This document shows, one piece after another, positions 53,192 through 61,939 of a stretch of 62,629 bases of DNA. Origin of the DNA: CAZOEL01 sp964578835. Its GTDB lineage: Bacteria; Desulfobacterota; Syntrophobacteria; Syntrophobacterales; Syntrophobacteraceae. The translations under genes and the position numbers were made by a program. The notes under the pieces are model-generated. The model was given only the letters and a program-made list of their open reading frames with translations, was not told the DNA's origin and made no database searches. The stretch is taken from assembly GCA_964578835.1 (NCBI GenBank), contig CAZOEL010000036.1, forward strand, positions 1 through 62,629, given 5' to 3'. The first letter of the stretch is position 1. Each line of letters opens with the position of its first letter.

Positions 53192-54016
53192 CTAAGATAA
53201 TGGGATAGATGGTGATGTCAAGAATCTTCCGATAACCGATGCGACCTCGTCCGGCTTTTCCCAGTGGAGTCCATGGCCGGCTTCGTATTCTATGAGCTTC
53301 GAGTCGGTTATTCGCTCCAAAAGATCGGCCTGATCTTTCCGCATGAAGATGGCGTCCTGATTTCCCCAAAGAATGAGGGTAGGCGCGGTTATGCAGTGCA
53401 GAATAGGGCGGTTGTCCACCTGCAGAAGCCCAGATAAGGCATTCTTCCATACATGAGCCGGAACCTTCAGACTTTCAGAAATAATCTCCCCCATGAAGTC
53501 TTCAGGAATCGGATTGGAAGGCGTCTGGAATTGAGCGACGAAGCCGCTGTCAACAGGGTCCTGCAATGCGTCAATAGGGGGTTTGAGCTGGGTCATTGCT
53601 TCGTTGCCCACTGTCGACGAAGCAGAACCGATCAGAACGAGCCGTTCTACTCGACTGGGATAGCTCGCTGCAAATGACTGTGCAATCAGACTCCCCATGG
53701 AATGCCCAATCAGATTTGCCCTCTTGAGCCCAAGGGTGTTCAAGAATTCGAGCAGATCCTCTGTAAAGGTCTCTAAAGTGTAGGGAGCGCAAGGTTTATC
53801 GGAATCGCCATGGCCTCGGAGATCGGGCGCAAAAAGATGAAGCTTTTGGGGCAATGCGGCAAGAATCATCCTGAAAGAATGCCATGAATCCACATAACCA
53901 TGTAGAAAAATGCAGGCTTCTCCGGATCCTTCCCCACCTTCAGCGTAATGGATCTCAACTCCGGTTTTTAGAGATATTCGCCCAAAGCGGAATCCATAAT
54001 ATCTAGAGTCTGTCAT
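53192..54016 (-). CDS. Alpha/beta-hydrolase
   Basis: About 274 residues. The nucleophile elbow is GHSMGS (IGHSMGSLIAQSFAASYPSR, shortened), the acid is in the ILWGNQDAIF strand, and the histidine in GHGLHWEKP. HGYVDSWHSF near the start gives the oxyanion block. Starting at 54016 gives the family-like N-terminus. An in-frame ATG at 54106 is possible but less so. Substrate is unknown; the nearest look is the haloalkane-dehalogenase/ester hydrolase side of the superfamily. Confidence 0.82.
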   Translation of the reverse strand: MTDSRYYGFRFGRISLKTGVEIHYAEGGEGSGEACIFLHGYVDSWHSFRMILAALPQKLHLFAPDLRGHGDSDKPCAPYTLETFTEDLLEFLNTLGLKRANLIGHSMGSLIAQSFAASYPSRVERLVLIGSASSTVGNEAMTQLKPPIDALQDPVDSGFVAQFQTPSNPIPEDFMGEIISESLKVPAHVWKNALSGLLQVDNRPILHCITAPTLILWGNQDAIFMRKDQADLLERITDSKLIEYEAGHGLHWEKPDEVASVIGRFLTSPSIPLS

Positions 54017-54531
54017 ATTTGACAAGATGGCTCTCCTCGTTTTTGTTGCCTCCCTGCAAAGATCAATCGGAAAAGACTGGAGACCGCTCGTCAAAGGCCC
54101 CTCCACTCTTGCCAGAAAACGGAGAGAAAGTCCAGTCCATCCAGGATTTTCATGCGAATTATCGTCATGTCACAGCGCCATCGGGCTATGAAGATGAATG
54201 AGGGGGCTTGTTGGCGAATGCTCATGCGGCGCATGCGGTCTTCTTCTGTTAAGCTGTAGGATTTAATGCTCTCTTCGCAATCAGTTTATGTTAGGCTGTT
54301 AAGCGATAATCTCTTTACCCTTTGCGATATCGCTTCAGCGGGCAGGCGGCAGCGCACCTCAGCGCCGGAGAGAAGTGACTGCGCATCGTCTCCGAATGCC
54401 CTGTTGTTCCCCGATACTGCAAAGGCGGGTTTTAGGGAATGGCGTCTGGAGGGTTATATCGCCGATCGACTTGCCTGTAGCAACAGCCAGGAGATGTAGC
54501 GAAAAGCAGCGTGTAACAAAAGAGAGCAGCT
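54017..54531. other. Divergent gene-free interval
   Basis: A 515-base gap with short frames only; none shows a ribosome site or a recognisable domain. Confidence 0.45.
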
Positions 54532-55125
54532 ATGAAGGAAGAAGGTCGAACGGAGCTTTACGAGTTAATTGAACTGGCCCGTCATCTTGGAGCAAGCGAT
54601 GCAAAGATAATTTCGACAGAAATTGTCCCGGTTGAGGACAATTTGGCGAAATTATGCGTTGAGCCGCGATGTGAAAACTACGGGCTTTCGCCAGGTTGTC
54701 CTCCTCATGTTTCCGGTCCGCCCGGATTTCGTGAGTTATTGAAAGAATATAAACAGGCGCTCATCATTAAGATCGATGTCCCATCAGCAATTCTGTTTTC
54801 AGCAGAGCGCCAGGAGGTCTTTGGTCTACTTCACGAAATTGTGGCTGCTGTCGAGCGCTCCGCCTTTCAGATGGAATACCGCAGCTCGAGAGCATATGCG
54901 GGCGGCTCGTGTAAGAGCATCTTTTGCCCGGAGCATCCGGAATGCCGTGTGCTCAATGAAAAGAATGAGTGTCGAAATCCTGATAGCGCCAGACCGTCCA
55001 TGTCCGGTTTCGGAGTCAATGTGTCAAAGCTCATGCTGGCGGCCGGTTGGAGCATGAATCGAAGCGAGCGGGAAACCGGGACCGTCTCCATGGGAACAGT
55101 CTGTGGGCTGGTCCTGATTGGCTGA
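54532..55125 (+). CDS. DUF2284 predicted metal-binding protein
   Basis: A 197-residue cysteine-rich protein. The DUF2284 pattern is visible in CVEPRCENYGLSPGCPPHV, and further cysteines lie in CKSIFCPEHPECRVL and NECRNPDSARPSM. The cluster probably coordinates a metal or Fe-S centre. The family occurs mostly in anaerobes and archaea. The start at 54532 is preceded by a purine-rich AAAAGAGAGCAG. No neighbour clarifies the role. Confidence 0.8.
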   Translation: MKEEGRTELYELIELARHLGASDAKIISTEIVPVEDNLAKLCVEPRCENYGLSPGCPPHVSGPPGFRELLKEYKQALIIKIDVPSAILFSAERQEVFGLLHEIVAAVERSAFQMEYRSSRAYAGGSCKSIFCPEHPECRVLNEKNECRNPDSARPSMSGFGVNVSKLMLAAGWSMNRSERETGTVSMGTVCGLVLIG

Positions 55126-55276
55126 TAAGGTTGAGACAAAGGGAATCCCAAAACAACGCTTAGGAATGTGAACGGATATGGGCTGCCAGGAAGACAGAGC
55201 CTTCCTGGCCGAGATTATTCTGAAGGTTTGTCAAAGCCGGATTCGGCGTCCGATAGATCCTCGATTCAGGCATTTG

Positions 55277-55438
55277 TCATCCCATATAGAAAAAGAACAA
55301 GATCCAAAGCGCAATGACAACAACGACTGGAACATATTTCGCCGGATCGAAGCGTCTTTTCGTAGAATCAGAATCGTTTTTTTTACTATCCTTCTTGCTC
55401 AGCTTATCGGTCTTCCTGATGGTCATCTTGTTTGACAT
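55277..55438 (-). CDS. 53-residue tail-anchored membrane protein
   Basis: Minus-strand ATG at 55438, with AAGGACGAACA upstream, TGA at 55277-55279. The product is very basic and hydrophilic at first (KTDKLSKKDSKKNDSDSTKR) and ends in one hydrophobic helix (VPVVVVIALWILFFFYMG), so it should be tail-anchored with a basic cytoplasmic part. It starts 43 bases after the PPOX-like gene, on the same strand, so they may be cotranscribed. No family is recognised. Confidence 0.62.
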   Translation of the reverse strand: MSNKMTIRKTDKLSKKDSKKNDSDSTKRRFDPAKYVPVVVVIALWILFFFYMG

Positions 55439-55481
55439 TGTTCGTCCTTACATTCCCAGACTTCCGCAGGTCGAGAAATCT

Positions 55482-55889
55482 TCACGATAGGGGGACATCC
55501 TCATATGTCAGGTTGGGCTGCATGATCCTGATCCTCTCGGGCTTCATCCTTATGACAATGTAATCCGGAGTGGCGGGGTCGGAGAAATAGTTCTTCAACA
55601 TAGGAACCGCTTCATAGAGCTTTAACTTATCCGCATTGTCGCTGCTGACTGCGCATTCGCCCGATATTCTGACGTGCTCGCCTTCCGGCTTACAGAAACA
55701 ATATTCCGCATGAGGGATTTTCCTGAGATCGGCGACCTTGGCGGACGAGGCTGATGAAGCGCACCACAATTCATCGTCCATCCATGTCCATCCGCCCATC
55801 GGTCGAACGCCAACCTTCTTCCCATCCGTTGTGGCCAGTGCGCCCCATCCCGCTTCTTTCATCAATGATTTCACTCGATCTGGTATCAT
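55482..55889 (-). CDS. Pyridoxamine 5'-phosphate oxidase-family protein
   Basis: A 135-residue flavin-binding split-barrel protein: GWGALATTDGKKVGVRPMGG at the start, WCASSASSAKVADL for the flavin phosphate region, and AEYCFCKPEGEHVRISG in the middle. It is shorter than true PNPOx enzymes and may bind FMN, F420 or a similar cofactor. The start at 55889 follows AAAGGAG. Its 3' neighbour is the tail-anchored small protein. Confidence 0.8.
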   Translation of the reverse strand: MIPDRVKSLMKEAGWGALATTDGKKVGVRPMGGWTWMDDELWCASSASSAKVADLRKIPHAEYCFCKPEGEHVRISGECAVSSDNADKLKLYEAVPMLKNYFSDPATPDYIVIRMKPERIRIMQPNLTYEDVPLS

Positions 55890-56219
55890 TTGAAGCTCCT
55901 TTCTCTGATCTCCGGTTCACTTCTACGCCGAATTTGCGCCGCCTGTTCGGCCATCCCTTCAAAGAAGCGCTGATTCAGTCAAAACCTTCTGCGCGGCTTC
56001 TACCCGCCAAACCGGAGTATAGCCTGGAAGCTCGAATTAAGCCATGACGGAAGCCCATGGCATATGCGCCATGTACATCAATTACTCTATATTTGCGAGC
56101 CTGGCTGGCAAGCTCTTGATATGGGCGATGAAAGGGGGGCGGCGGGCGAACTGCTCTGAAATTCGGAAAGATGCAGCTCATACTATTCTTTTCAGGTCGC
56201 CCGATAAGCCTGAGGCAAT
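55890..56219. other. Gene-free interval
   Basis: A 330-base gap. Frames present are unsupported on both strands. Confidence 0.45.
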
Positions 56220-56447
56220 CTATGGCAGCGTTGTTTTTCGGGAAATCTCCGCATATTCTTTGATCTTCTCGGCATTATCCCGCCACATGGCCTCTGTCTC
56301 GGCCCGCCAGGATGGAAACAGATCTTTTCCGAGATATTCTTTAATCCTGCACTGGTCACAGTAGAGCCAATGGTCATGCCGGATATTCAGATAATCAGAT
56401 TGTTTGCGACAGGAAGGACAAAATCCGACAAAGGAACAGCAATTCAT
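56220..56447 (-). CDS. Small zinc-ribbon-like protein
   Basis: A 75-residue protein with two CxxC knuckles (CPSC and CDQC, the second after HWLY) and a helical tail, AMWRDNAEKIKEYAEI. The ATG at 56447 has GAGG about ten bases upstream. The pattern resembles widespread short zinc-binding hypothetical proteins that I cannot name. The function is unknown. Confidence 0.55.
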   Translation of the reverse strand: MNCCSFVGFCPSCRKQSDYLNIRHDHWLYCDQCRIKEYLGKDLFPSWRAETEAMWRDNAEKIKEYAEISRKTTLP

Positions 56448-56950
56448 GGTTTGTACGCCTCAAAGTGGAAGCCCTGAAACACAATACTGTCTAGAAAATT
56501 CTCTCGATCACTATCGGTGAGGCTCGATCCTACCTTCTTTTCTCTCTCATGGCTACAAAGAAAAGATGCAGTTCCAAAGGTGGATCAAATGAAACTCCGC
56601 TACGAGGGAAAGCCCGTTCCTTGCCCAGAATCCCGGGGTGAGCCATATCGCTCAGGAGACGTCCTATGCTTGGATGTGGCCCCCATAGAACAAGATTTCT
56701 TACGCAAACGCTCTTCAGAGTAAGAAGATCACATTAGGAATGCAGTAGCATGATTTATCTCTTTGGATCATAATTTCTTCTTTATGTTTAATTTAACCTA
56801 TAAGACACTGTGAGGGGTAACTGAGCCCACTATTCGGGTGAATAGCCGCATAGACTCAGTCGCAAAGAGCGGATGAGGCTGCTCCTTGCATCAATTCATG
56901 ATTGTGGGCGAAAAATATGGACAACAACTCATCAAGAAAAGGAGGGCTTT
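56448..56950. other. Leader region of the AOR gene
   Basis: A 503-base gap. A structured stretch lies at 56823-56880: hairpin CTATTC-GGGT-GAATAG, an outer AGCC/GGCT pairing and an adjacent CCGC/GCGG pairing, suggesting a three-way junction. It could be an RNA leader. The rest is AT-rich and holds nothing that I can support. Confidence 0.4.
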
Positions 56951-58837
56951 ATGCTCAAAGGCGGTTACATGGGGAAAGTGCTTCGCGTGGACCTAAGCGC
57001 TCAGAAAATCGCTTCAGAAGATCTACCTCCGCAAATCGCAAAAGACTACATCGGAGGCGCCGGATTTGGCGTAAAGCACCTGTTTGATGAAGTTCCGGCC
57101 GGCGCAGATCCTTTAGGAGAAGAAAACAAGCTGATCTTTGCGCCTGGACCTCTTAGCGGCACTACCGCTCCGTGCGCAAGCCGCATGGCCCTCACCGCAA
57201 AGTCTCCCTTAACCGGAGCCATTGGGATGTCTTTGTCAGGAGGCCATTTCCCGGTTGAGCTCAAGTTCGCCGGCTATGATGCCTTAATCGTTGAGGGCAA
57301 ATCCGATAAGCCCGTCTATATCTCCATTCAAGACGATAAGGTGATGATTCGAAGCGCTGAGAAGCTTTGGGGCATGGACACGGTGGATACTCAGCTTCTG
57401 ATCAAGCATTCCCTCAAGAACCAAAATACGAGAATCGCATGCATTGGTCCAGCCGGGGAAAACCTGTCCCGAATGGCTGCTGTCATCAACGAGAGGAGAG
57501 CCTTCGGACGCAAGGGACTCGGCGCTGTCATGGGATCGAAAAACCTCAAGGCCATCGCTGTCAGGGGCAGTAAAAAGGTTCCGATTGCAAACGAGGAAGC
57601 CTTCAAAAAAGCCCGCTCGAACATGCTCGCAGCTATGAAGGCAAGCCCTGTTCTATATTCCCACTTTTCCAAGATGGGGACGCCTATGGTCGTAGAAGCC
57701 ACCAGCGCGCTCGGCATTTTCCCTTCGGAAAACTTCAGGAGCACGGGGGAGAAAGACTACACGCAAGGCATCGGAGCGGAGGCGAGCGCCAGGGCCGCCA
57801 TAGGCGGAGAGCCGTGTTATGGCTGCCCAGTGGGTTGCAGCCAGTTGAAATTGGCTCGTGGAGAATCCAAATACATCGGCTCCCTTTCAGACCCTGAGTA
57901 CGAAACCTTCTACAGCTTTGGAGGGCAGACCGGCGTAACCTTCCTGGACGCCATCATAGCAGCCGACCACTTATGCGATAAATGGGGGCTGGACACCATG
58001 TCCGTAGGCGTGACCATAGGATTTGCCATGGAGCTATTCGAAAATGGGCTTCTGGCCCTTGAGGATACGGGCGGTGTCGACCTAAGATTTGGAAATCATG
58101 AAGCGATGACTGATTTGATTACTGATATAGCCTTCAAGAAGGGTAGACTCGGCGCGTTGCTTAGCGATGGCGTGAGGGAGGCGTCGCGAAAAATTGGCAG
58201 GGGATGTGAGAAATACGCCATGCACATAAAGGGCCTGGAGCTTCCCGCATACGATCCGAGGGGTGCGAAGGCTCATGGCCTCAACTATGCCACCAGCTAT
58301 ACCGGAGCGGATCACAACAGGGGATATGCATTCCAGGAGATATTCTCCATCCCTGTTCCCAAGCCCTACGATCGGTTTGAGACAGAAGGCAAGGGAGAAC
58401 TTACGAAATGGAACCAGGATATCCGATGCGCCACTACGGATTGTCCAACAATGTGCGCCTTCCTGTTGGATATGGCCGTGCCCGATAAGGCCCTTGAAAA
58501 TGCCGCAGACATGGTAAACGCGGCAACCGGCCTGGATCTCACGCCGGAGGATGTCTTCAGGACCGGAGAAAGGGTCAATAACTTGGCCAAAATATTCAAT
58601 ATCGCAGCAGGCTTCAGAAGAAATGACGACGCTCTTCCTGAAAGAATCATGACCGAGCCCCTCAAATCGGGCGCATCCAAAGGGCATTACATCCCGAAGG
58701 AAGAACTGGACCGGATGCTGGATGACTATTATGCAGCCAGAAAGTGGACGCGGGATGGCGTTCCGACTCCGGGAAAACTCGAGGAGCTTGGAATAGCCTA
58801 TGCTGCGGAAAAGCTAAAAGACATTGAAGTAAAATGA
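56951..58837 (+). CDS. Aldehyde:ferredoxin oxidoreductase (tungstopterin)
   Basis: About 628 residues of the AOR family, oxidising aldehydes to acids with ferredoxin as partner. The N-terminal block MGKVLRVDLS and GAGFGVKHLFDE fold the first domain. Fe-S ligands are in CYGCPVGC and a later CPTMCAF. The pterin-contact region includes GRKGLGAVMGSKNLKAIAV. Start at 56951, behind AAAGGAGGGC; a frame open from 56873 would add non-family residues. The MoaD-like gene follows by 16 bases, as in other AOR loci. Confidence 0.93.
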   Translation: MLKGGYMGKVLRVDLSAQKIASEDLPPQIAKDYIGGAGFGVKHLFDEVPAGADPLGEENKLIFAPGPLSGTTAPCASRMALTAKSPLTGAIGMSLSGGHFPVELKFAGYDALIVEGKSDKPVYISIQDDKVMIRSAEKLWGMDTVDTQLLIKHSLKNQNTRIACIGPAGENLSRMAAVINERRAFGRKGLGAVMGSKNLKAIAVRGSKKVPIANEEAFKKARSNMLAAMKASPVLYSHFSKMGTPMVVEATSALGIFPSENFRSTGEKDYTQGIGAEASARAAIGGEPCYGCPVGCSQLKLARGESKYIGSLSDPEYETFYSFGGQTGVTFLDAIIAADHLCDKWGLDTMSVGVTIGFAMELFENGLLALEDTGGVDLRFGNHEAMTDLITDIAFKKGRLGALLSDGVREASRKIGRGCEKYAMHIKGLELPAYDPRGAKAHGLNYATSYTGADHNRGYAFQEIFSIPVPKPYDRFETEGKGELTKWNQDIRCATTDCPTMCAFLLDMAVPDKALENAADMVNAATGLDLTPEDVFRTGERVNNLAKIFNIAAGFRRNDDALPERIMTEPLKSGASKGHYIPKEELDRMLDDYYAARKWTRDGVPTPGKLEELGIAYAAEKLKDIEVK

Positions 58838-58853
58838 AAGGAGCTCATTGACG

Positions 58854-59141
58854 ATGGAAATAAGAGTCAAGGCGATTCTTGAGTTGGTTTCACTGCTCGG
58901 TGGTCACAAAGAGCAGCAGATCGAGCTTGAGGCGGGAAGCACTGCAAGGGACCTCCTAACCTCTCTCATCGCTCTCTATGGCTCGCAACTGCAGGAGAGG
59001 CTCTTTGAATCCTCCGACCGGCTGAACCAGGGAATCGCTTTGCTCTTAAACGGCAGGAATATCTTCGCGCTCAAAGGATTGGAAACAAAGCTCAATCATG
59101 GGGATGAGCTCCTGTTTTTTCCTCCAGTGGCAGGGGGATAA
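58854..59141 (+). CDS. MoaD/ThiS-like sulfur carrier protein
   Basis: A 95-residue beta-grasp protein that ends in GG (FFPPVAGG), the site for thiocarboxylate formation in molybdopterin synthesis. ALLLNGRNI and HGDELLFFPP match MoaD. It lies directly behind the AOR gene, so it probably serves the pterin cofactor of that enzyme. The ATG at 58854 is chosen; TTG at 58848 is also possible because GGAG lies four bases before it. Confidence 0.88.
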   Translation: MEIRVKAILELVSLLGGHKEQQIELEAGSTARDLLTSLIALYGSQLQERLFESSDRLNQGIALLLNGRNIFALKGLETKLNHGDELLFFPPVAGG

Positions 59142-59329
59142 TCAAGTCAGTGGGCTGAAAGCAGGCGATGATGTGGGCTTTTCCTTTGGATTCTGAGGTC
59201 ATTGCGCCAATTGCCTCTCCGCGCTTCCGTTCGCCTGTGAAAGCTTCAATGTCATTAATTTTGGCGGCGCAATGTCCGATGGAGCCAAAAGGGTATCGAG
59301 AAACGGACAGAAACAAATGGAGCACTGAA

Positions 59330-59483
59330 ATGGATCGCTACACAATAACGATTTTTATGGAGCGAAGAAAATGAGGCATATATTGCTGCTGTGGACGATT
59401 TCGAGGGCCGTGCCGCCTGGAGAGAAACCCGCGAGGAAGCTCTAAAAAAAATCAAAGTGGCAATAATACCTTCCTTGGGCTAA
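59330..59483 (+). pseudogene. Broken hicB-like antitoxin copy
   Basis: The ATG at 59330 gives DRYTITIF. A one-base insertion near 59358 then shifts the frame; read on in the next frame it gives WSEENEAYIAAVDDFEG, WRETREEALKKIKVAI and a stop. This matches, residue by residue, the intact HicB at 60615 (ENYTITIFWSDEDQAYIAVV). It lacks the C-terminal half and any hicA. A disrupted paralogue. Confidence 0.7.
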
Positions 59484-60351
59484 AGAGAACAAGAAGACAT
59501 GGAAGTGCGATGAATACAACTACACGACTCATCTTGAACCGCGTTTCGGCAAGAAGAAACTCGATAGTATAACGCCTCTCGATATCGAGCGGATGAAGGT
59601 TGAGCTGAAAAGAAGCACCAATAAGCATGGGCGGCCATATGCTCAGGGCACTTATCAAACATCAACTTGTGCTCTTAAACCGCCTCTATAACCTCTCTAA
59701 GCGATGGGGAATGCATGACGGCTCAAACCCGATAGATCAGGTAGAAATTCCGAAACTCGATAATCAGAGAACAGAATTTTTAACTGATGAAGAGGGCGAA
59801 CGGCTTATGAACGTGCTCGAATCGTGGCCATGCTCTGATTCAGTGGCTTTCGTCAAATTTGCTCTTTTTAGCGGGATCAGGAGAGGAGAGCTTTTTAAAC
59901 TCACCTGGGATTCCGTAGACTTCTCGAGCGTGGCATGATAACTCTGAAGTCTCCTAAAGGCGGGAAAACTCAAACGATCCCAATCAGCGACGAGGCAAAG
60001 GAAGTTCTCAAAGGGCTTTGCGTTACTTCTGAATTTGTGTTTCCAGGCAAGAACGGCGAACAAAGGACCGACTTTAAGGGGCCATGGCAGCGGATCAGAA
60101 AGGCCGCAGGACTACCCGCCAACTTTCGGTTTCATGGCCTGAGACATAATTTTGCATCTACCCTCGTGAGCAACGGGGTCGATCTTTGCGTTGTTCAAGG
60201 ATTGCTTACTCACAAGGATTCCAGGACTACTCAAAGATATGCGCACCTTTCCCCGGGAGCTCTCAAACAGGCTGCTTTAAAAAGCGGCTCTCTACTGAAA
60301 CCGAAGCAGAAACCGGATAACGTCGTTCAGATGCCTGCCGATAGGGTATGA
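59479..60351 (+). pseudogene. Tyrosine-type phage integrase, twice frameshifted
   Basis: Three successive frames together spell one integrase. The first (59479 on) has EYNYTTHLEPRFGKKKL and HGRPYAQGTYQ. The second (about 59650-59935) has LLNRLYNLSKRWGMHDG and LFSGIRRGELFKLTW (first catalytic Arg). The third (59935-60351) has GLRHNFAST and HKDSRTTQRYAHLSPG (His/Arg and Tyr). Breaks near 59650-59670 and 59920-59940 prevent a full product unless sequencing is at fault. Confidence 0.8.
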
Positions 60352-60369
60352 TCAGGAGAGAGAACCGCA

Positions 60370-60618
60370 TTGAGCCGAAAAGAAAAGAGAGACAGTAAAA
60401 TCAGGAACAATCCAAGCGATGTCGATTTTAGAGAAATTGGACCTTGGCTGACCGATCGTGGTTTCACCCTGGATAGGGTGGAGGGAAGTCACCATATCTT
60501 CAGTCACCAGAAGGGAAAGTTGCTCAATTTCCAGCCGGATAGAAACGGAAAGGCAAAACCCTACCAGGTGAAGCAGGCAATCAAAGTCCTGGATGAACTC
60601 GAGGAGTGCCGCGCATGA
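60370..60618 (+). CDS. hicA: HicA-type toxin (mRNA interferase)
   Basis: An 82-residue protein with the HicA dsRNA-binding-like fold. DRVEGSHHIFSHQKG includes the catalytic histidine region and LNFQPDRNGKAKPYQVKQAI ends it. The start is a TTG at 60370, with AGGAGAG upstream. The stop overlaps the hicB start (ATGA), so translation is coupled. It should cleave mRNA when unneutralised; HicB, its antitoxin, follows directly. Confidence 0.88.
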   Translation: MSRKEKRDSKIRNNPSDVDFREIGPWLTDRGFTLDRVEGSHHIFSHQKGKLLNFQPDRNGKAKPYQVKQAIKVLDELEECRA

Positions 60619-60830
60619 GAAACGAAAACTACACGATTACGATCTTTTGGAGCGACGAAGACCAAGCCTATATCGCCGTTGTAGAAGAGCTCGAAGGATG
60701 CTCCGCATGGGGCGAAACCTATGAGGATGCGCTAAAGGAAGTCAGAGTGGCCATGAGGCTATGGCTTGAAGTGGCGCGAGAAAAAGATTTTCCCATTCCA
60801 GAGCCCAAACCCTACAGGAGAGTCGCGTAA
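60615..60830 (+). CDS. hicB: HicB-type antitoxin
   Basis: A 71-residue HicB N-terminal-type domain: NYTITIFWSDEDQAYIAVVE, CSAWGETYEDALKEV, AMRLWLEVAREKD. The C-terminal DNA-binding domain found in longer HicB proteins is absent, so this short form may rely on HicA for autoregulation. The ATG at 60615 overlaps the hicA stop. A decayed paralogue lies at 59330-59483 on the other side of the integrase. Confidence 0.85.
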   Translation: MRNENYTITIFWSDEDQAYIAVVEELEGCSAWGETYEDALKEVRVAMRLWLEVAREKDFPIPEPKPYRRVA

Positions 60831-60970
60831 GCCCATAGATGACACCACCTTCCAGGGGATAGAGCGGCCACTCGAGAAGCCCGGTATCCTGGCCGGGTTT
60901 CCCCTGGATTCTCCACCAGGAGCGCTTCGGGAGGCGCGGCATGTCTCACCACATTGATGGAAGCCCTATA

Positions 60971-61220
60971 ACTCGATGTTCAAGTTTTTCTACCCCGAAG
61001 GGGTTTCATAAATCAGCCCGGGGTAATCACCCCGGGTATGCGGTGAAAGAAGTTATTATTCCCTGAAAGGGATACATAAGGATCAGCTTTATGTATCCCT
61101 GTTCAGGGAACAGCCCCATACATGACACTATTCCCGGGGTGGCGCTGCGCTGACCCCGGGCTGGTTTATCAAATCCCTTCGGGGTAAAAAGCCTCAAACC
61201 AAAAAACTTGAACATCGAGT
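60971..61220. mobile_element. MITE-like palindromic element
   Basis: The left end ACTCGATGTTCAAGTTTTT and the right end, reversed, are identical over 19 bases. The two 125-base arms are imperfect inverses: each carries CCCCGAAGGG, then AGCCCGGGGT, ACCCCGGG and TTCCCTGAA with a GGGATACATAA block. Several short self-palindromes are nested inside. The flanks share a possible 3-base duplication (ATA). No gene is inside. A non-autonomous element is the best reading. Confidence 0.7.
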
Positions 61221-61259
61221 ATAAACGACGGATCGGGTAACCCAGTAACAATAAAGAAG

Positions 61260-61553
61260 GTGGATGGTGGATGGATTAAGATTCACGACAAGGATGAGCA
61301 GGAGTTGTTGCAGCAAGTTAGCGCCATAATCCCACCTGCGCGCCTCAATGGATTCGTAGACGCCGAACATCTTGCTCTGATCTTTACAGCTAAAGCGAAA
61401 TATACGGAACATCTCCTGCCGAAGCTTTGGGCTTTCTTACGATGTGGTGTAAATGGAATGGTAGAGCTGAAAATAGAAGGCATTTGCGGGCACGTGACAG
61501 CATGGAGCTACATCTTGGATAAGATGGGCAGGAAGAGGACTTCTTTACGTTGA
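61260..61553 (+). CDS. Hypothetical protein
   Basis: A 97-residue frame from a GTG at 61260 (GGWIKIHDKDEQELLQQVS at the start). It has a soluble mixed composition, no export signal and no known motif. It lies just after the MITE-like element. A purine stretch AATAAAGAAG precedes the start. Moderate confidence that it is coding; function unknown. Confidence 0.45.
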   Translation: MDGGWIKIHDKDEQELLQQVSAIIPPARLNGFVDAEHLALIFTAKAKYTEHLLPKLWAFLRCGVNGMVELKIEGICGHVTAWSYILDKMGRKRTSLR

Positions 61554-61688
61554 GGATACGTAGGAAACTATCCTATCCCATTGCTTTCCTTGTACAGACA
61601 TAATCATGACCGGCAAGGGGGATTCAATCCCCGAGAGGCCACACCGTAGATCTTCACTTCTGCATGTTCCCACTATCGAGGAGAGGGC

Positions 61689-61939
61689 ATGAAGCCGTTA
61701 GACATCGAGAAGCTTCAAGCCTTAGCGTCCTCAATCGGGGAGAAGCGGGAAACTCCTAAACCGTTGGATTGAGGCGGCGCAAATCCGGACGCCGGGAGGC
61801 TGGATGTGGAGGTTTACCTACGTCATCACGGGCGCGAAGTGGTGCGGGTGGTTAAGAAGTCGGGTTACACTCTCTATGTCATAGCAGAATGTATTTTTGT
61901 TTCCTCTTTATTTTACCGGCAAATTTACCGAGCGTACGA
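61689..61939 (+). pseudogene. Short frame interrupted by an in-frame TGA
   Basis: The ATG at 61689 opens 27 codons (PLDIEKLQALASSIGEKRE) up to a TGA at 61770. The same frame continues for another 55 codons (GRLDVEVYLRHHGREVVRVV). It looks like one small protein broken by a stop, or two overlapping ones. A selenocysteine codon is formally possible but nothing else supports it. Confidence 0.3.

Noticed and set aside
53000..53450. Minus-strand frame overlapping the alpha/beta-hydrolase gene
   Set aside because: It runs in another frame of a well-supported gene and has no domain.
59279..59308. Weak likeness to the tRNA-Ala 3' end (ATGGAGC then ATCGA) as a possible attL
   Set aside because: Only short scattered matches; too weak to be called an attachment site.
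59092..59325. Minus-strand frame of 77 residues antisense to the MoaD gene end
   Set aside because: It partly overlaps the MoaD gene on the other strand. I could not link it to a family, and no ribosome site was found.
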